DNA of 64,000 nt from Planctomycetota bacterium (lineage in GTDB: Bacteria > Planctomycetota > UBA8742 > UBA2392): positions 39,097 through 103,096 of the forward strand of contig JABARW010000045.1 of assembly GCA_019186845.1 (NCBI GenBank). Direction: 5' to 3'. The translations under genes were made by a program, and so were the position numbers. The notes beneath the pieces were generated by a model. That model had not been told where the DNA came from. It saw nothing but the letters and a program-made list of their open reading frames with translations, and made no database searches. Shown here piece after piece: positions 1 through 9,788 of this stretch (its first letter is position 1; every line of letters begins with the position of its first letter).

Positions 1-2590
1 TGCCCCGCATGACCACCAGGGGGTCGGGGGCCCGGTCTTCAGCGAGGGTCCAACCCAAGTCGGCGTTGAAGCTTGAGGCGCCCAGTTGTCGGAGCTCGTC
101 GCTGGCCTGGGCGTAGAGCTTCTTGGCCTCCACGCGCCGGCCGCTTGTAAACAAAGCATCGGCCTGCAGCACGCGGGATTCCGCCAGGCGTTGGCGCGTG
201 ATCAACTCGGCTCTTGTGGCGCGGGCGGCTTCGCTTTTCGCGGTGGCTTCCGCTTCCCGGGCGCGAGTCACGCCGTCGCGCGCCTTGCTCTCCTGCTCGC
301 GCGCCAGGTCAGCGTTCCTGCGCGCCAGCGCTGCCTGGGTTTCAGCGTTTCTGCGCTGCAGCTGGGCGTCGTCCCGGGCGCTTTCAGCTTCCGCGCGGCG
401 TTCGTTGAGATTCACCACGAACCACGCGCTGAGCGCCGCGAGCAGCACCAGCGCCGCCGCCGCCGTGTGCGCGAAGGCCTTGTTGCGGCGGTAGAACAAC
501 TTCAAGTAGTGCAGCGCGCCGGGCGGTCTTACGGAAATGGGCTCGCCGCGCGAAAACGCTTCAAGGTCTTGCGCCAGTTTTTCGGCGCTGGGGTAGCGCT
601 CGGTCGGCGCCTTGGCCGTGGCCACGCCGATGATCGTTGCCAGGTCTGCCGGTAGGGCGGGGTTGGCGCTGCGCGGCTCCTTGGGCTGCTCTTGCAGGAC
701 CTGCTGGATCAGCCGTGCCTCGGAATCGCCGTCAAAGATGGGCGCCAGACAGGCCAATTCGTAGAGCGTGGCGCCCAGCGCGTACACGTCGGCCAGCGGA
801 GTGACCTCGAGCAGGTGGCGCTGCAGCTGCTCCGGCGGCATGTAGCGCAGTGTGCCCACGATCTTCACGTTGCTCTGCGTCAGTGATGAGCCCCCGCCCT
901 GCATCTGTGCCAGGCCAAGATCCATCACGATTGCGCGCTTGCCGTCCTGCGTGAGCATGATGTTGCCCGGCTTGAGGTCGCGGTGCACGATGCCGTGCTC
1001 GTGCAGATGGGCCACGCCGCGCGCAGCATCGGCCATGACCTGGGCGATGCGCCGGTAGTAGTCGTTGCCCGTCTCAAGCTGGGGCATGAGTGGCGCAGCT
1101 TGAGGCGCCTGCGGCAACGCTTCGAGGCCGCCGCCTCCCGCCGAACTGGTTTTGTCCTTGCGCGCCTTGAGGTGGGTCGAGACTGCGGCCAGCAGGTGGC
1201 CTTCCTTGAAGTGGCCGCCGGACTGCGTGACCCACTGGCTCATTACGCCAAACACTCCGGCGAGGTCGCAGCCCTCCACATACTCCATCGCATAGAAGTA
1301 GCGGTCGCCGTCCTGCCCCGCCGTAAGGACCTTCACCACGTTGGCGTGGTCGCAGCGGCCCAGCGCCGCCACCTCGCGCTTGAAGCGAGCCACAGCCACG
1401 GGATCTCCGGCCAGGCCAGGCGGCAGTACTTTCAACGCAACGAGGCGCCCCAGCGAGCCCTGCCGCGCCTTGTAGACTATGCCCATGCCGCCGCGGCCGA
1501 GTTCTTCGAGAATCTCAAAGTCGCCGATCCACTGGCCCGTGCCGGGGCCGGCCTCTTCGCGGGCGATGAGCTGGGTGTCGGCGCCGGCGGCAAGCTGCTC
1601 GACGGCCTCGGCGCTGACTGGCTTGCCGCGCAGGCGCGTGAGCAGTTGGGCCAGGCCTTCCACGGCGTCCTGGCCGGCAATGCGCGCGCCGGAGTCGTAG
1701 TCGAGGTACTCCACGCGCTTGACGCTGATCATGCTCTGCGCGTCGCCCCTGGCAGCCACGCGCTTGCTCGAAACGAGATTGAGGAAGCCCACGCGCTCGC
1801 GTTCAAGCTCGTCGACTTCGTAGACCACAAGGGGATGAAGCACTACGCGCGTCATCCCGCCCGCCAGCACCACGCGGCCGGCCGCGATTTCCCGGTCGCG
1901 CTCGTTGAGCGCCACCCCCGTGACCGGCGCCTGCACGCCATCGCCCGACAGTCGCTGGTAAATGCGCGCGACGTTTCCCTTGGGATCGAGTATTTCGCGC
2001 GCCACAGCTAGCTGCAGGTCGCCCAGGGGGCGCAGCGTATTGAGCGCCTCCAGGGTCGCGTTGAGCAACAGGGGCGCGGCTTGGGCATAGAACTCGCGCG
2101 GGCGCTGCGCGCCGTGGCCCAGTTCCTGGTTGCGGTAGATCACCACCGCGTCAAACAGATCAAGCACGGAAAGGCTTTTGCGCCCGTCGGCTTTCTCGGC
2201 GAGCTTCGCCGCGAAATCCAGGAACGCGCGCGCAGCGGGGCGCGGCTCCCTTCTTGTGAGGCGCTCGCTGACGTCGGACAGCGGCACGAGCGACTTGTCG
2301 CTGCGCTTGGCGTGGTGCGCCGCAAGCTCACGCAACATCGCCAGCCAGTGGCCCGTCGAGGCGCGCGTCAGGTTTTCAAGCAGCTCGTTGAGCGCCCCGT
2401 CACTGGCGCCCAGCCGAATGTAAACGCCGACCTGCGCAGCGGTGGAGAGCTTGAGGGCAGATTCGAAGAAGTAGTAGGCCGCGGTATGTGCTTCCTGCGG
2501 CGACTTTGCATTGAGGGCGCGACGCAGGGTCTGGGCCAGCGGCAGTGGCAGGCGGGGCAATTCCGCGCTCAGGGCCTGGGCATCAAACAT
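1..2590 (-). CDS. Membrane Ser/Thr protein kinase, 3' end beyond window
   Basis: The reading frame is open from an ATG at 2590 to the window edge, so the C-terminus is missing. The kinase core is clear: a glycine loop GRGGMG near residue 363, an HRDLKPGN catalytic loop near residue 536, and DLG in place of DFG. One hydrophobic helix follows near residues 706-725, then an Ala/Arg/Glu-rich coiled-coil stretch. This is the usual layout of a planctomycete kinase with an extracytoplasmic sensor or TPR region. The first ~330 residues are not kinase. Near residue 150 they contain RNQELGHG, which resembles the R-x4-6-H motif of HEPN-type domains; that assignment is tentative. The next gene upstream ends about 140 bp away on the same strand. 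Substrate and signal cannot be read from the sequence. Confidence 0.9.
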   Translation of the reverse strand, partial: MFDAQALSAELPRLPLPLAQTLRRALNAKSPQEAHTAAYYFFESALKLSTAAQVGVYIRLGASDGALNELLENLTRASTGHWLAMLRELAAHHAKRSDKSLVPLSDVSERLTRREPRPAARAFLDFAAKLAEKADGRKSLSVLDLFDAVVIYRNQELGHGAQRPREFYAQAAPLLLNATLEALNTLRPLGDLQLAVAREILDPKGNVARIYQRLSGDGVQAPVTGVALNERDREIAAGRVVLAGGMTRVVLHPLVVYEVDELERERVGFLNLVSSKRVAARGDAQSMISVKRVEYLDYDSGARIAGQDAVEGLAQLLTRLRGKPVSAEAVEQLAAGADTQLIAREEAGPGTGQWIGDFEILEELGRGGMGIVYKARQGSLGRLVALKVLPPGLAGDPVAVARFKREVAALGRCDHANVVKVLTAGQDGDRYFYAMEYVEGCDLAGVFGVMSQWVTQSGGHFKEGHLLAAVSTHLKARKDKTSSAGGGGLEALPQAPQAAPLMPQLETGNDYYRRIAQVMADAARGVAHLHEHGIVHRDLKPGNIMLTQDGKRAIVMDLGLAQMQGGGSSLTQSNVKIVGTLRYMPPEQLQRHLLEVTPLADVYALGATLYELACLAPIFDGDSEARLIQQVLQEQPKEPRSANPALPADLATIIGVATAKAPTERYPSAEKLAQDLEAFSRGEPISVRPPGALHYLKLFYRRNKAFAHTAAAALVLLAALSAWFVVNLNERRAEAESARDDAQLQRRNAETQAALARRNADLAREQESKARDGVTRAREAEATAKSEAARATRAELITRQRLAESRVLQADALFTSGRRVEAKKLYAQASDELRQLGASSFNADLGWTLAEDRAPDPLVVMRG

Positions 2591-2732
2591 GGGCGGCGGG
2601 AGTCTAGCATTTCGACGCCTGCCGTCCCTGCGCATGGCGTGCGAAGTGGAAGCACGTCGACTGGGGCAATTGAAAAGGGGCGCGAGCCCAAGGCCCGCGC
2701 CCCTGTGCAAGGCAGACCGCTGCAGCCTGCGC

Positions 2733-4607
2733 CTACCGCACGCGCTCGGCCACAAGCACGATCAATGAGCCCTCCGCACCGGCTCCGGGCGAGACCGTGG
2801 CGCTGCGGCCGCCGACGGCGAGCTCCGAAATCATCTCAAGCTGCGAGAGGTCGCTCTTGGAGCGCTGCACGGACCATTTACGCTCGTCGCCCCAGGGGAT
2901 GTTTTCGAACTTGTCGTCGCCCACCGTCAGGGCCGCGCGCAGTTCAAATCGAACCAGCCCCGCTTCCAGCGAACGGGCGTTCCAGCGAACCTGTTTGCCG
3001 GTTACCAGCGTACCGATGACGGGGTCCATGCCCGCGGCCTGTTGCGCCACCATCGTCTGGTAGTCACGTACGTGAGCCGCCATGGCCAGGTCGAGGAAAT
3101 CCATGCGCTGACCGCCCAGTGCCGTGGTCGTGCGGTCCAGCACAGGCTGGCCAAGGGCCACCATGGTCGCCATGTCACGCTCGGAAGGAGCGCCGTCCAC
3201 GATGCCCGCGGGCAGCCCCTCGCCGGGCGAAACCACCCAGGCCCGAACGCGAATCGTGGTCTGTGCCGGCTCCGACAGGGCGACCTCGAGGTCCGTGGCC
3301 ACCAGCGCGGCATGGCTGTTGAACTCCTTCATCATTTCCTCGTCGTCCACGGGCGCAAATCCGCGGATGCCCAGGAAAGGACCTACCACCTGGAACTGGA
3401 ACCAGTCCGAACTCTGCCTGCCCTCGAGGTACTCTTTCATGAATGCGGCCGCGTCGTTGTAGGGACCGTCAATGGGCTGCTCCACAAACACCTGGTCAAA
3501 GGAGATGCCGTCTCCCATGACCTCCATGCGGTTGGGCGTCATGAGCCAGCCCGTAACGGGCGCCATGCCGCGCAGGCAGCCCGTGACGTTCATGAGGCTG
3601 AGGGTTGTTCCCGCGTTGGGCTTGAGGGTGCGGCTCTTGATCGCGGCGTCGCAGTCGGCAATGACGAGGAAGCGATTGCCCGGCCCGGCATCCAGCACTG
3701 TGCCGCAGGCGCGCGGCAGAACCGAGGCCAGGGGCGTGTAGCTGTAGGACACTCGGGGTAGTTCCACGCGGCCGCAGTTGGTTTCAAACTGCTGCATTTC
3801 GGCCAGTCGCATGGCAGCGTGCCACCCCTGAATCCAGAGCTTGCCGTCCGGCAGTACGATCGCGCCCGCGACAATCTCCTCGCCCGTGCGCAGATTGCGC
3901 ACGTCGGATTGGGCTACGGCGCTGCCCGTGGCGACGGACATCTGGTAGTCGGCCAGGTAGCTCTGGTGCTGAACACGTTGGAGCACCATGCGCTCGGCGA
4001 GTCCGCCGCGCAGGGTGCCTACCAGCCGCGCGGTCTTGGCTGCTGCTGCGGCCTGGGCGGCCGTCAGGACGCCACTACTGGCTTCGCTGCCGGCGGGCAG
4101 CCGGTACACTTGAAGTGATACGCGCGCCCGGGCCACTTCGCGCAGGGCTTCCAGGCCCCACGCCAGGCGTTTGTGGAGGTCTTCAGTCGTGCGCACGACG
4201 ACCTGAACAGGGTTGCCCCGGTCGCGGGATATCACTTCACAGGGATCGCCGTTGATGTTGCAGAACTCAATCAGTGAGTAGAGCACTTCGCCGTTCGTGT
4301 CCCAGCAGCGGGCTTCGTCGCCCGAGTCCCGCAGCGTCCAGGCGTCCAACTCATGATCAGTGACGAGGTTGCCGAAGAGATGGTCCGGGGCCAGTACGTC
4401 GCCGATGCCGCCGTTGGCGGGTTGAATCCCAAGCTCAGCCCGGGTCAGACCGCGCACGTCATACTTCAGCTCGACGATGGCGGCTTCCGCCTCGCCCTGC
4501 GTCTCCGGGGCCGCTGCCTCGCCTTCCTGCGCCTGGTAACTGAGTGAGAACAAATACAGACCTGCCGCGGCCGCCCACGCAAGGGCCGCAAATCGGAAGA
4601 CCTTCAT
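2733..4607 (-). CDS. Signal-anchored protein of unknown function
   Basis: I do not recognise a family. The frame extends 17 codons upstream of 4607, but the internal start MKVFRFAALAWAAAAG is preferred because it gives a clean N-terminal hydrophobic segment (Lys-Arg, then about 18 apolar residues ending near SLSYQ) and a GGGG stretch lies upstream. The remaining ~600 residues look extracytoplasmic, with many beta-branched residues and a few Cys. No catalytic motif stands out. It lies upstream of the kinase at 1-2590 on the same strand and is divergent from dtd, so the 120-bp gap to dtd should hold both promoters. An envelope-located lineage-specific protein is the best that can be said. Confidence 0.7.
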   Translation of the reverse strand: MKVFRFAALAWAAAAGLYLFSLSYQAQEGEAAAPETQGEAEAAIVELKYDVRGLTRAELGIQPANGGIGDVLAPDHLFGNLVTDHELDAWTLRDSGDEARCWDTNGEVLYSLIEFCNINGDPCEVISRDRGNPVQVVVRTTEDLHKRLAWGLEALREVARARVSLQVYRLPAGSEASSGVLTAAQAAAAAKTARLVGTLRGGLAERMVLQRVQHQSYLADYQMSVATGSAVAQSDVRNLRTGEEIVAGAIVLPDGKLWIQGWHAAMRLAEMQQFETNCGRVELPRVSYSYTPLASVLPRACGTVLDAGPGNRFLVIADCDAAIKSRTLKPNAGTTLSLMNVTGCLRGMAPVTGWLMTPNRMEVMGDGISFDQVFVEQPIDGPYNDAAAFMKEYLEGRQSSDWFQFQVVGPFLGIRGFAPVDDEEMMKEFNSHAALVATDLEVALSEPAQTTIRVRAWVVSPGEGLPAGIVDGAPSERDMATMVALGQPVLDRTTTALGGQRMDFLDLAMAAHVRDYQTMVAQQAAGMDPVIGTLVTGKQVRWNARSLEAGLVRFELRAALTVGDDKFENIPWGDERKWSVQRSKSDLSQLEMISELAVGGRSATVSPGAGAEGSLIVLVAERVR

Positions 4608-4726
4608 GATGGGAATTCCCCAAGGGGCAAAATCGGGGTTGGACTCTAAGCCTACCACGTCGCAGAGCCCCGTGAGGGGTAAAAATCACGCCTTGCCACG
4701 CTGCCCTTGCAAGGCACTCTGGCGCC

Positions 4727-5182
4727 ATGCGTGTTCTGGTTCAAAGAGTGGCGCGGGCGTCGGTCTCGGTCGAGGGGAACGTGATCGCCGCGATTGGGCG
4801 GGGGCTGCTCCTGCTGGTGGGGGTGGGCCGGGGTGACACCCAGGCCCCCCTGGACCGACTGGCATCGCGTTGCGTCAACCTGCGCATCTTTGCCGACGAC
4901 GCCGGCAAGATGAACCGCAGTGTGCTTGACCTCGGGGGCGAGATACTGGCGGTCAGCCAGTTCACGCTGTATGGCGACGCCTCAGGCGGCAACCGCCCCG
5001 GTTTCACGGAGGCGGCACGCCCTGAAGCAGCCATGCCCCTGTTCGATGAGTTCGTATCTTTACTGGCGCGCAGTCTGGGAAAGCCCGTGTTGACGGGGCG
5101 CTTCGGCGCGGACATGAAGGTGGAACTCGTCAACGATGGGCCTGTGACACTCTGGCTGGAGGCCGCGCCCGGCTCAGCGTAG
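4727..5182 (+). CDS. dtd: D-aminoacyl-tRNA deacylase
   Basis: The 151-residue protein has the normal DTD length. It starts MRVLVQRVARASVSVEG as in DTD proteins generally. The family motif SQFTLYGD is followed by GNRPGFTEAARP, and the Gly-cis-Pro motif NDGPVTLWLE is near the C-terminus. DTD hydrolyses D-amino acids and glycine wrongly attached to tRNA, in the cytoplasm. The C-terminal TGRFGADMKV segment also matches the family. Its 3' end overlaps by 9 bp the convergent transglutaminase-like gene, so the two stop regions share sequence and there is no room for a separate terminator. Nothing unusual is seen in the active site. Confidence 0.97.
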   Translation: MRVLVQRVARASVSVEGNVIAAIGRGLLLLVGVGRGDTQAPLDRLASRCVNLRIFADDAGKMNRSVLDLGGEILAVSQFTLYGDASGGNRPGFTEAARPEAAMPLFDEFVSLLARSLGKPVLTGRFGADMKVELVNDGPVTLWLEAAPGSA

Positions 5183-7990
5183 CCATTTCAGCGCGCCCTT
5201 GACCAGTTGGGGCGCGTGAAGCGAAAAACCCTCATGCCAGAGCAGCGTCTCGCCGCCCGGCGTCAGCAGCAGGATGGCGGGCTGAGTGCGGACGCCGAGT
5301 TCAGAGGCCAAGGCCTTCTCCGCGTCGTCATGGAGTGTAACGCTGATGCCGGCTTCCGAGGCCCGCTGGTCCCACTCCTCACGCCCTTCACGCCCGAGGT
5401 AAATCGCTGTCAGGGCTACGCCCCGCTGCTTGAGTTCGTCTTGGAGGGGGCCCAACAGCGCCAGCAGGCGCCGGGCTGGCTCGTCGTGCGTGCTCAGCAG
5501 CAGCACAAGGGTTGGCTTCTTACCTACCAGGTCCTGCAGTGATGAAAGCTTTCCGTCAGGCCCGCTCACCCTCGCCTGTGGCCAGGCCGTCATTTTTCTG
5601 GCGGCCAGCTCGACGGCGTCCAACTCCTCTCGAACCAGGGTGCAGTCGGCGGAAACGGCCGTCGTTTCTCCGCTTCTTACCGTGACAGACGCGGCACGGA
5701 AGCAGACGTCGCCCCGGCCGGAACGGGCACCGGTAAACAGCACATAGTCACCCGGCGCCACGTCACAAGCGCCGTTCTTCCATTCCAGATACTCCAGGGG
5801 CTCTACAAAGCCCTTCTCGACGCGGCAAAGCATGAAGTCGCGCCAGGGCTCAGCGTCCGGAAACTCACCGCCGTCACGGCGGAGACTGACCTGCACGCGC
5901 CCTGCTTTGGCATAGACTGCCGCCGCCTCGGCCTTCACCTTGCCGAAGTTTTCCGGCTCAAAGGGATAGGCAGGCAGCCACTGGCCATCGAGGCGAACTT
6001 CAACCCATTGCCCTCCCGATGCCAGGCGTGCTTCCAGCCCGACTCCTCGATAAACCTGCACCAGGCACACGGCCGCGTCTTCAATGGTGGCCCGCCTGGC
6101 CCGCGCACTCTCCACGGCGTTGGCCGGGCTGCCGAAGTAACCGCGATCAGCGCGGGCAAGTCCTTGGGCGACAATGACGCCAAGCGCCTCGGCCAGGGGC
6201 CGGCCCGCCAGTAGCGGTGGCGGTGAGAAGGCCGCGCGGATGCCGCGCTCGCTGGAGCTTTCGTGGCGCACGCGCGGGGCAAGCACCCAATTGCGCCAGC
6301 CTTCTTCGTCGGCTCCAAGTGCCCGCCGATGGCGCCGAACCTGCCCTGCCAGACCCTCGGCGGTCCACTCAAAGCAATCCTTTTCGTCACCCAGCTCAAG
6401 CACGTCGATGGCGTAGCGGCGCTCGACGACATCCAGCTTGGACAGGGCGGCCAGAACTTCCGGGGCGTTGGCTCCACAGCGCGCAAGCTGCTGGCGTGCC
6501 CGGGCCGGGTAGTCGCCTTCGAGCGCGTCGATGAGCTGTTCCTGCTCGGGTGTGAGGTTGGCGCGTTCCCGCCGCCACTGGTCGCGTGCGCGCAGACGTT
6601 CTTGACTGGCTCGGGCCAGTTGCTGCTTTTGTTCCTGAGTGAGCTGCGGCGATCCGGCAGCAGCCTTGCGCCCTGCCGACTTGCGGGCGCCCTGGGGAAA
6701 ACGCAGCCAGTGGTGCAATTCCACTTGGGGGTTGACGCCCGCATCCGGAGAGGGTCGGCCCAGAATGTATCGGCTCCAGCCCTGCGGCGTCAGGTTGACC
6801 TGCACTTGCGCCAGCACGTCTCGTGCGGGGGATTGTTCGTCAAAGGTGCGGGCCAAAGCCGCCACCGGACCCTGAGGCGTTTTGGCTGTCAGAACGTAGT
6901 CGCCTCGCCCCAGTACAATGGAGGCCCCCGGGACCAATCGCGCAATCACCCGCAGGGAGCCGAAGTTGAAGATATGCACATAGATGTCGCCGCTGATTTC
7001 GGTGTCGCACAGGGCCCGGACTTCGCAGGTGTCGCCGTAAACGGGGGTGCTGTTGATCAACGTGACCCCGGCGCGGCGCGCCAGCACCGGCTCAGGGCTG
7101 TCGGCCACGTCGCCGTAAGCTGTGCTCACTACCAGTCCCGCGCGCGAAGCCGGGCCTGCGAACCAGCCGCGGTCGAGTTCAAGCTCCGGCTCGCAGCCCC
7201 CCAGGAACCACCAGCGTCCGTCGGCGAAGGCTTCGCACCAGGCATGGTTGTTGTCCGTGAAGGTCCAATATGGGGTACTGCAGGGCCGCGCCGGAATCCC
7301 GACACTGCGGGCCGCACATATGTAAAGGATCATCTCTTCCTCGCAGCGTCCTACGCCGCGCAGCATTGTGGTCAGAGGACCCTGATCGCGCCCGTTGGTG
7401 CTCTGGAACGTGGCGTACTCGCGTGCGTAGCGGTTGGCCTCAAGCGCGGCTTCCTGCATGGGCAGATTCTTCACGCGCGGCCAGAGTTCGTCGTGCATCA
7501 GCTTGCGCCACGCCTGGCAGGGCTCCTGGGTCACGCGGTGTGGCAGGATGTAGTGGTAGAACAGTTCGTCGGTGAGCTGCCCGCCCCAAGGGGCTTCGTG
7601 CCGGACTTTGAGCGCATGATCAACGTGCTCGCGGAGCAACTCAAGGGTCAGTGCGCCAAAGTCCGCCGGCGGCAGATATGCGAACAAGAACGCCACCGCC
7701 AGCAGCACTTCCCGTCGTTGCGGCTCGGGCCCTTCCAGCAGCCATCCCCGGACTTCGGGGTAGGCGTAGTAGCTGCGCAGGTTCTGGAGTGCCTGGGCGC
7801 GATAACGGGAGGGAACAGCCTCAAAGCGTCGCTCTAACTCGGCCTGGGAAAGGGCCTCGAGGCCCTGCTGCACCGGCTCCTCGACGGCCGGTCCCTGCAG
7901 CACCGGGCCCTGCCTGACCGGCGCGCAGCCGGCGTGGAGGACGAAAAGCACCAGCGCCGCGAGCGCTGCGATCAGGCGATGTCGACTCAT
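5174..7990 (-). CDS. Lipoprotein with transglutaminase-like core and thioredoxin-like tail
   Basis: The chosen start (7990) gives a lipoprotein signal MSRHRLIAAL...LFVLHAGC with a lipobox Cys, so the protein is probably membrane-tethered outside the cytoplasm; the longer frame adds 48 unlikely residues. A transglutaminase-like core contains GVGRCEEE (Cys about 216) and NNHAWCEAF (His about 249), the expected Cys-His pair. A second segment (GYFGSPANAVESARARRA... then WVEVRLDGQW) looks like a transglutaminase fold but has no Cys or His at these places, so it is probably non-catalytic. The last ~140 residues resemble a TlpA/AhpC thioredoxin fold with the cis-Pro loop VRTQPAILLL, but THDEPA replaces CxxC, so redox activity is unlikely. 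A role in binding or processing cell-surface protein is an inference. Confidence 0.8.
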   Translation of the reverse strand: MSRHRLIAALAALVLFVLHAGCAPVRQGPVLQGPAVEEPVQQGLEALSQAELERRFEAVPSRYRAQALQNLRSYYAYPEVRGWLLEGPEPQRREVLLAVAFLFAYLPPADFGALTLELLREHVDHALKVRHEAPWGGQLTDELFYHYILPHRVTQEPCQAWRKLMHDELWPRVKNLPMQEAALEANRYAREYATFQSTNGRDQGPLTTMLRGVGRCEEEMILYICAARSVGIPARPCSTPYWTFTDNNHAWCEAFADGRWWFLGGCEPELELDRGWFAGPASRAGLVVSTAYGDVADSPEPVLARRAGVTLINSTPVYGDTCEVRALCDTEISGDIYVHIFNFGSLRVIARLVPGASIVLGRGDYVLTAKTPQGPVAALARTFDEQSPARDVLAQVQVNLTPQGWSRYILGRPSPDAGVNPQVELHHWLRFPQGARKSAGRKAAAGSPQLTQEQKQQLARASQERLRARDQWRRERANLTPEQEQLIDALEGDYPARARQQLARCGANAPEVLAALSKLDVVERRYAIDVLELGDEKDCFEWTAEGLAGQVRRHRRALGADEEGWRNWVLAPRVRHESSSERGIRAAFSPPPLLAGRPLAEALGVIVAQGLARADRGYFGSPANAVESARARRATIEDAAVCLVQVYRGVGLEARLASGGQWVEVRLDGQWLPAYPFEPENFGKVKAEAAAVYAKAGRVQVSLRRDGGEFPDAEPWRDFMLCRVEKGFVEPLEYLEWKNGACDVAPGDYVLFTGARSGRGDVCFRAASVTVRSGETTAVSADCTLVREELDAVELAARKMTAWPQARVSGPDGKLSSLQDLVGKKPTLVLLLSTHDEPARRLLALLGPLQDELKQRGVALTAIYLGREGREEWDQRASEAGISVTLHDDAEKALASELGVRTQPAILLLTPGGETLLWHEGFSLHAPQLVKGALKWLR

Positions 7991-8054
7991 CTTGTCTTCA
8001 CAATCGAGGTACTGCCCAGTCGATCGATTGTAAGCCCATGGAGGCTGGTCGTCA

Positions 8055-9788
8055 CTACTCGGGGCGAATGGCTTTGAGAGAAACTTCAACGCTGCGGGCA
8101 CCACGGAAGTCGTTGACGATGGGCGAAAACGCAATCCTCAGACGATCTCCCCGCTGCACGTTCTCAGCCAGTGCCGCCAGTCCAAAGCCGATAGCGCGCA
8201 GAGCCGGCCCGCCGCCCTGGCGCAGCAGCAAAGAGAGGTGCCCCGTACCGCGGCCTACCACCTTGGGCGCCGCCACCACTTCCACACTGCGCGCGCAGAA
8301 CTGAGGCTCGGGGTTGCCTTCGCCGAAGGGTTCGAGCAGGGCCAGGGTGTCCACGGCCTCCAGCGTCAGCTCGGAGAGCGACACTTCGGCGTCCAGGTCC
8401 AGGGTGGGTGAGGCGTAGTTCGCGTTGAGCACGTGTTTGTCGGCCACTTCGTTCACTGCGCGGCGCAGCACACCGAAGTTTTCGCGCGTGATTTCCAGGC
8501 CCGCCGCCTGCTCGTGGCCCCCGAAGCGCTTCATCAGGTGCGCGCACTCGTTGAGCGCATTGTACAGGTGGAAGCCCGGCACGCTTCGTCCCGAGCCCCG
8601 GCCGCTATCTCCGTTGAATGCGACCAGCACGGCTGGCTTGTTGAACGTCTCTGTCAGGCGTGCGGCCACGATGCCCACGACGCCTGGCTGGAAGTCCTCA
8701 TGGCCCACGACCAACACACGCTCGCCTTCATAGCTGCTGTCGGAGCGAACGATGTCTGAAGCTAGCTTTGTCAGCTCGCGGTCCAGTTGCTGGCGCTTAC
8801 GGTTAAGCACGTCGCATTCCTGCACCAGCTTCATGGCCTCGCCGTAGCTGGGAGCGGTCAGGATTTCCAGCGCCAGCGTTTCTCGCCCCATGCGCCCGCC
8901 GGCATTGAGTCGCGGCGCCAGCTTGAAGCCGACGTCGGTGCCCGTGGGCACCCGTGTGAGCGAAGCGACCTCCATCAGAGCGCGGATACCGGGGTTGGCA
9001 CTGTCGGGCATCAGGCCCAGGCCAAAGCGCGCAAACACGCGGTTTTCGCCGCGCAGGGGCACGACATCGGCAATGGCGGCCAGGGCCACCAGGCTCTGTG
9101 CGCTGTGCAGGAACTCGCGCGCTGCCGCATCAATACGGCCGCCGCCTGCGCGTTCCAGAATCCCCAGGGCCAGCTTGAACGCTACGCCGGCGCCGCACAG
9201 GTCGCGGAATGCCAGGGTTTCTTCGGCCACGTGGGGGTTGAGCAAGGCGTAAGCCGGCGGCAACTCGGGGGGGACGGTGTGGTGGTCGGTGATGATCGTG
9301 TCGATGCCCAATTCCCGCGCCAGGCTGACCTCCCGCACCGCCGTGGTGCCGTTGTCACAGGTAATCAGCAGTTTCACACCCTTCTGCGCCGCTTCCCGAA
9401 CCACACGCTCGTTGAGGCCATATCCATCAACGGCGCGCACAGGAATGCTGGCCTCGGCCTGGGCACCGAGCATCCGGAACAGATTGACCAGCAGCGCCGC
9501 GCTCGCCGAGCCGTCGACGTCATAGTCGCCCTGGACCAGGATTCTCTCGTTGCGCTGGAGGGCGCCCAGAATGCGGTTGACCGCCAGGTTCATCTGGCGG
9601 AAGGCAAAGGGCGACTCCAGATGGCCCGGCATGGGCCGCAGGTAGCGCCCGGCGGCGCCTTCATCGCGCAGACCTCGGTTGATCAATACCCGCGCCACCA
9701 ATGGCGGCATACGCAGCGCCGACGCCAGCTCCCGCACCTCTGACGAGAGCTGCTGAGCGATGCACCAGGTTGTTGTTGCGTCGTCCAC
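8055..9788 (-). CDS. recJ: Single-stranded-DNA-specific exonuclease RecJ
   Basis: RecJ is the 5'-3' ssDNA exonuclease of RecF-pathway recombination and mismatch repair. The DHH phosphoesterase motifs are present: GDYDVDGSAS (motif I), LITCDNGTT (II) and ITDHHTVP (III, Asp about 168), followed by the DHHA1 part with GHEDFQPGVVGIVAARL and GGHEQAAG. The GTG at 9788 is preferred because a GGGGG tract sits a few bases upstream and it gives 577 residues, the usual RecJ length. An ATG at 9866 in the same frame would add 26 Arg-rich residues. It lies 64 bp upstream of the transglutaminase-like lipoprotein gene on the same strand and diverges from the RHS gene. Confidence 0.95.
   Translation of the reverse strand: MDDATTTWCIAQQLSSEVRELASALRMPPLVARVLINRGLRDEGAAGRYLRPMPGHLESPFAFRQMNLAVNRILGALQRNERILVQGDYDVDGSASAALLVNLFRMLGAQAEASIPVRAVDGYGLNERVVREAAQKGVKLLITCDNGTTAVREVSLARELGIDTIITDHHTVPPELPPAYALLNPHVAEETLAFRDLCGAGVAFKLALGILERAGGGRIDAAAREFLHSAQSLVALAAIADVVPLRGENRVFARFGLGLMPDSANPGIRALMEVASLTRVPTGTDVGFKLAPRLNAGGRMGRETLALEILTAPSYGEAMKLVQECDVLNRKRQQLDRELTKLASDIVRSDSSYEGERVLVVGHEDFQPGVVGIVAARLTETFNKPAVLVAFNGDSGRGSGRSVPGFHLYNALNECAHLMKRFGGHEQAAGLEITRENFGVLRRAVNEVADKHVLNANYASPTLDLDAEVSLSELTLEAVDTLALLEPFGEGNPEPQFCARSVEVVAAPKVVGRGTGHLSLLLRQGGGPALRAIGFGLAALAENVQRGDRLRIAFSPIVNDFRGARSVEVSLKAIRPE

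Noticed and set aside
983..3019. Long plus-strand frames opposite the kinase and the signal-anchored protein
   Set aside because: They are rich in Arg, His and Ala, lack ribosome sites, and lie fully antisense to clear coding sequence in GC-rich DNA.
6263..7837. 524-codon plus-strand frame
   Set aside because: Antisense to the transglutaminase-like lipoprotein, with no family resemblance or start signal.
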